A stretch of DNA of 5,451 bases from Alphaproteobacteria bacterium (lineage in GTDB: Bacteria; Pseudomonadota; Alphaproteobacteria; Thalassobaculales; Thalassobaculaceae): contig JAPKDN010000244.1 in NCBI GenBank assembly GCA_028822575.1, forward strand, positions 1 through 5,451. The letters are read 5' to 3'. Of the stretch, positions 4,872 through 5,451 are shown piece by piece. The position numbers were made by a program, and so were the translations under genes. The notes under the pieces are model-generated. The model was given only the letters and a program-made list of their open reading frames with translations, did not search any database and was not told where the DNA came from. Within the stretch, counting starts at the first letter, position 1. The number at the start of each line of letters is the position of its first letter.

Positions 4872-5451
4872 GCTTTTACACCGGCGCCGATGGCTTTCGC
4901 CGCGTTCGGGTCTAGGGGCCAACGGGGACGCGGAGCGAAGTCCAAGCTGTCGATATCACCGATTCGTAAACGCTCTATGCCAGCCCATGCGATCATCGCG
5001 GCATTGTCCGTACACAACGATGGCGGCGGCACGACAAATCGCATGTTCCGCTCTCGGGTCAAGGTTCCAAGGGTTGATCGTAGGGCTTGATTAGCGGCGA
5101 CACCTCCCGCCGCGACGAAGGGATGGCCCTCTCCATGCACGGCCTCGAAGATCTTGATCGCGTTGGCGCAGCGGTCGGAGAGGCTGCCGGCCACCGCGGA
5201 TTGAAACGCCGCGGCTAAGTCCGCGACGTCGCTCTCCGTCGCGGATTCAATGCCTTCCATCTTGCGGCGTACCGCGGTTTTCAGTCCGGAGAACGAGAAA
5301 TCACAACTAGGTCGCCCGAGCATCGGGCGTGGCAGGTTGAATCGCGTCGGGTCCCCATGCTCGGCCGCGCGCTCCACGGCGGGACCACCCGGATAGCCGA
5401 GGCCGAGCATCTTGGCTGTTTTATCGAAAGCCTCGCCCACCGCGTCATCGA
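4868..5451 (-). CDS. tsaD: tRNA N6-adenosine threonylcarbamoyltransferase TsaD, C-terminal part (partial, runs off right edge)
   Basis: TsaD (Kae1/YgjD/Gcp family) works with TsaB and TsaE to transfer threonylcarbamoyl from TC-AMP to A37 of ANN-decoding tRNAs (t6A). The window holds the last 193 residues, about 55% of a usual protein of roughly 340-360. The frame is open to the right edge and starts within DDAVGEAFDKTAKMLGL, which precedes YPGGP. Numbering from the first whole codon, further family segments are FSFSGLKTAVRR (51-62), DLAAAFQSAV (77-86), FVAAGGVAANQALR (111-124) and PPPSLCTDNAAMIAWAGIER (141-160). The Asp of TDNAAM (148) is the metal-binding residue of this ASKHA-fold protein. 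It ends RPRWPLDP plus a short tail. The metal-binding histidines of the N-terminal half lie outside the window. The TGA at 4870-4868 overlaps the gpsA ATG, so the two genes form an operon. Confidence 0.96.
   Translation of the reverse strand, partial: DDAVGEAFDKTAKMLGLGYPGGPAVERAAEHGDPTRFNLPRPMLGRPSCDFSFSGLKTAVRRKMEGIESATESDVADLAAAFQSAVAGSLSDRCANAIKIFEAVHGEGHPFVAAGGVAANQALRSTLGTLTRERNMRFVVPPPSLCTDNAAMIAWAGIERLRIGDIDSLDFAPRPRWPLDPNAAKAIGAGVKA

Noticed and set aside
4872..4922. Longer gpsA start at 4922
   Set aside because: It would add 17 basic, unconserved residues before the Rossmann motif and overlap tsaD by 55 bases; the ATGA overlap start fits the family.
4527..5090. 187-residue plus-strand ORF opposite gpsA and tsaD
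   Set aside because: It lies fully antisense to two conserved enzymes with all motifs intact; other plus-strand frames in 3847-5094 are rejected for the same reason.

Overview
The window looks like chromosomal DNA from an alphaproteobacterium. The strongest evidence is a complete gene for GapR (DUF2312), a nucleoid protein largely confined to that class. The tsaD-gpsA-EVE order on one strand and the moderately GC-rich coding sequence agree with this. I cannot place it below class; an order such as Rhodospirillales is only a guess. I see no mobile element, CRISPR array, rRNA or tRNA.

Layout, left to right. (1) At 1-301 on the minus strand is the N-terminal part of a dual-specificity/tyrosine-phosphatase-like gene that runs off the left edge and begins against the hisS stop with no ATG available. 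(2) hisS (304-1629, minus) encodes a full-length histidyl-tRNA synthetase of a divergent type, with a good Shine-Dalgarno and a promoter candidate just upstream. (3) A 257-base spacer holds small hairpins and no convincing gene. (4) gapR (1887-2132, minus) has its own promoter candidate, which overlaps a 7-bp inverted repeat. (5) Divergent from gapR on the plus strand are a short SnoaL/NTF2-like ORF that loses the fold half way (2218-2511) and a seven-helix membrane protein (2565-3311). (6) On the minus strand, converging with the membrane gene, are tsaD (partial, right edge), gpsA (start overlaps the tsaD stop as ATGA) and, after a 142-base gap, an EVE-domain gene. The EVE and membrane genes share the tetranucleotide CTAG as their two stop codons.

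Functionally this is mostly housekeeping: tRNA charging (HisRS), tRNA t6A modification (TsaD), phospholipid precursor supply (GpsA) and chromosome structure (GapR), with three accessory or poorly characterised genes (phosphatase-like, NTF2-like, membrane protein) and a putative modified-base reader (EVE). I do not see an unmistakable new system. The points most worth checking are the alanine in an otherwise conserved HisRS motif, the missing ATG of the phosphatase-like gene, the disrupted NTF2-like ORF, the inverted repeat at the gapR promoter and the overlapping convergent stops.
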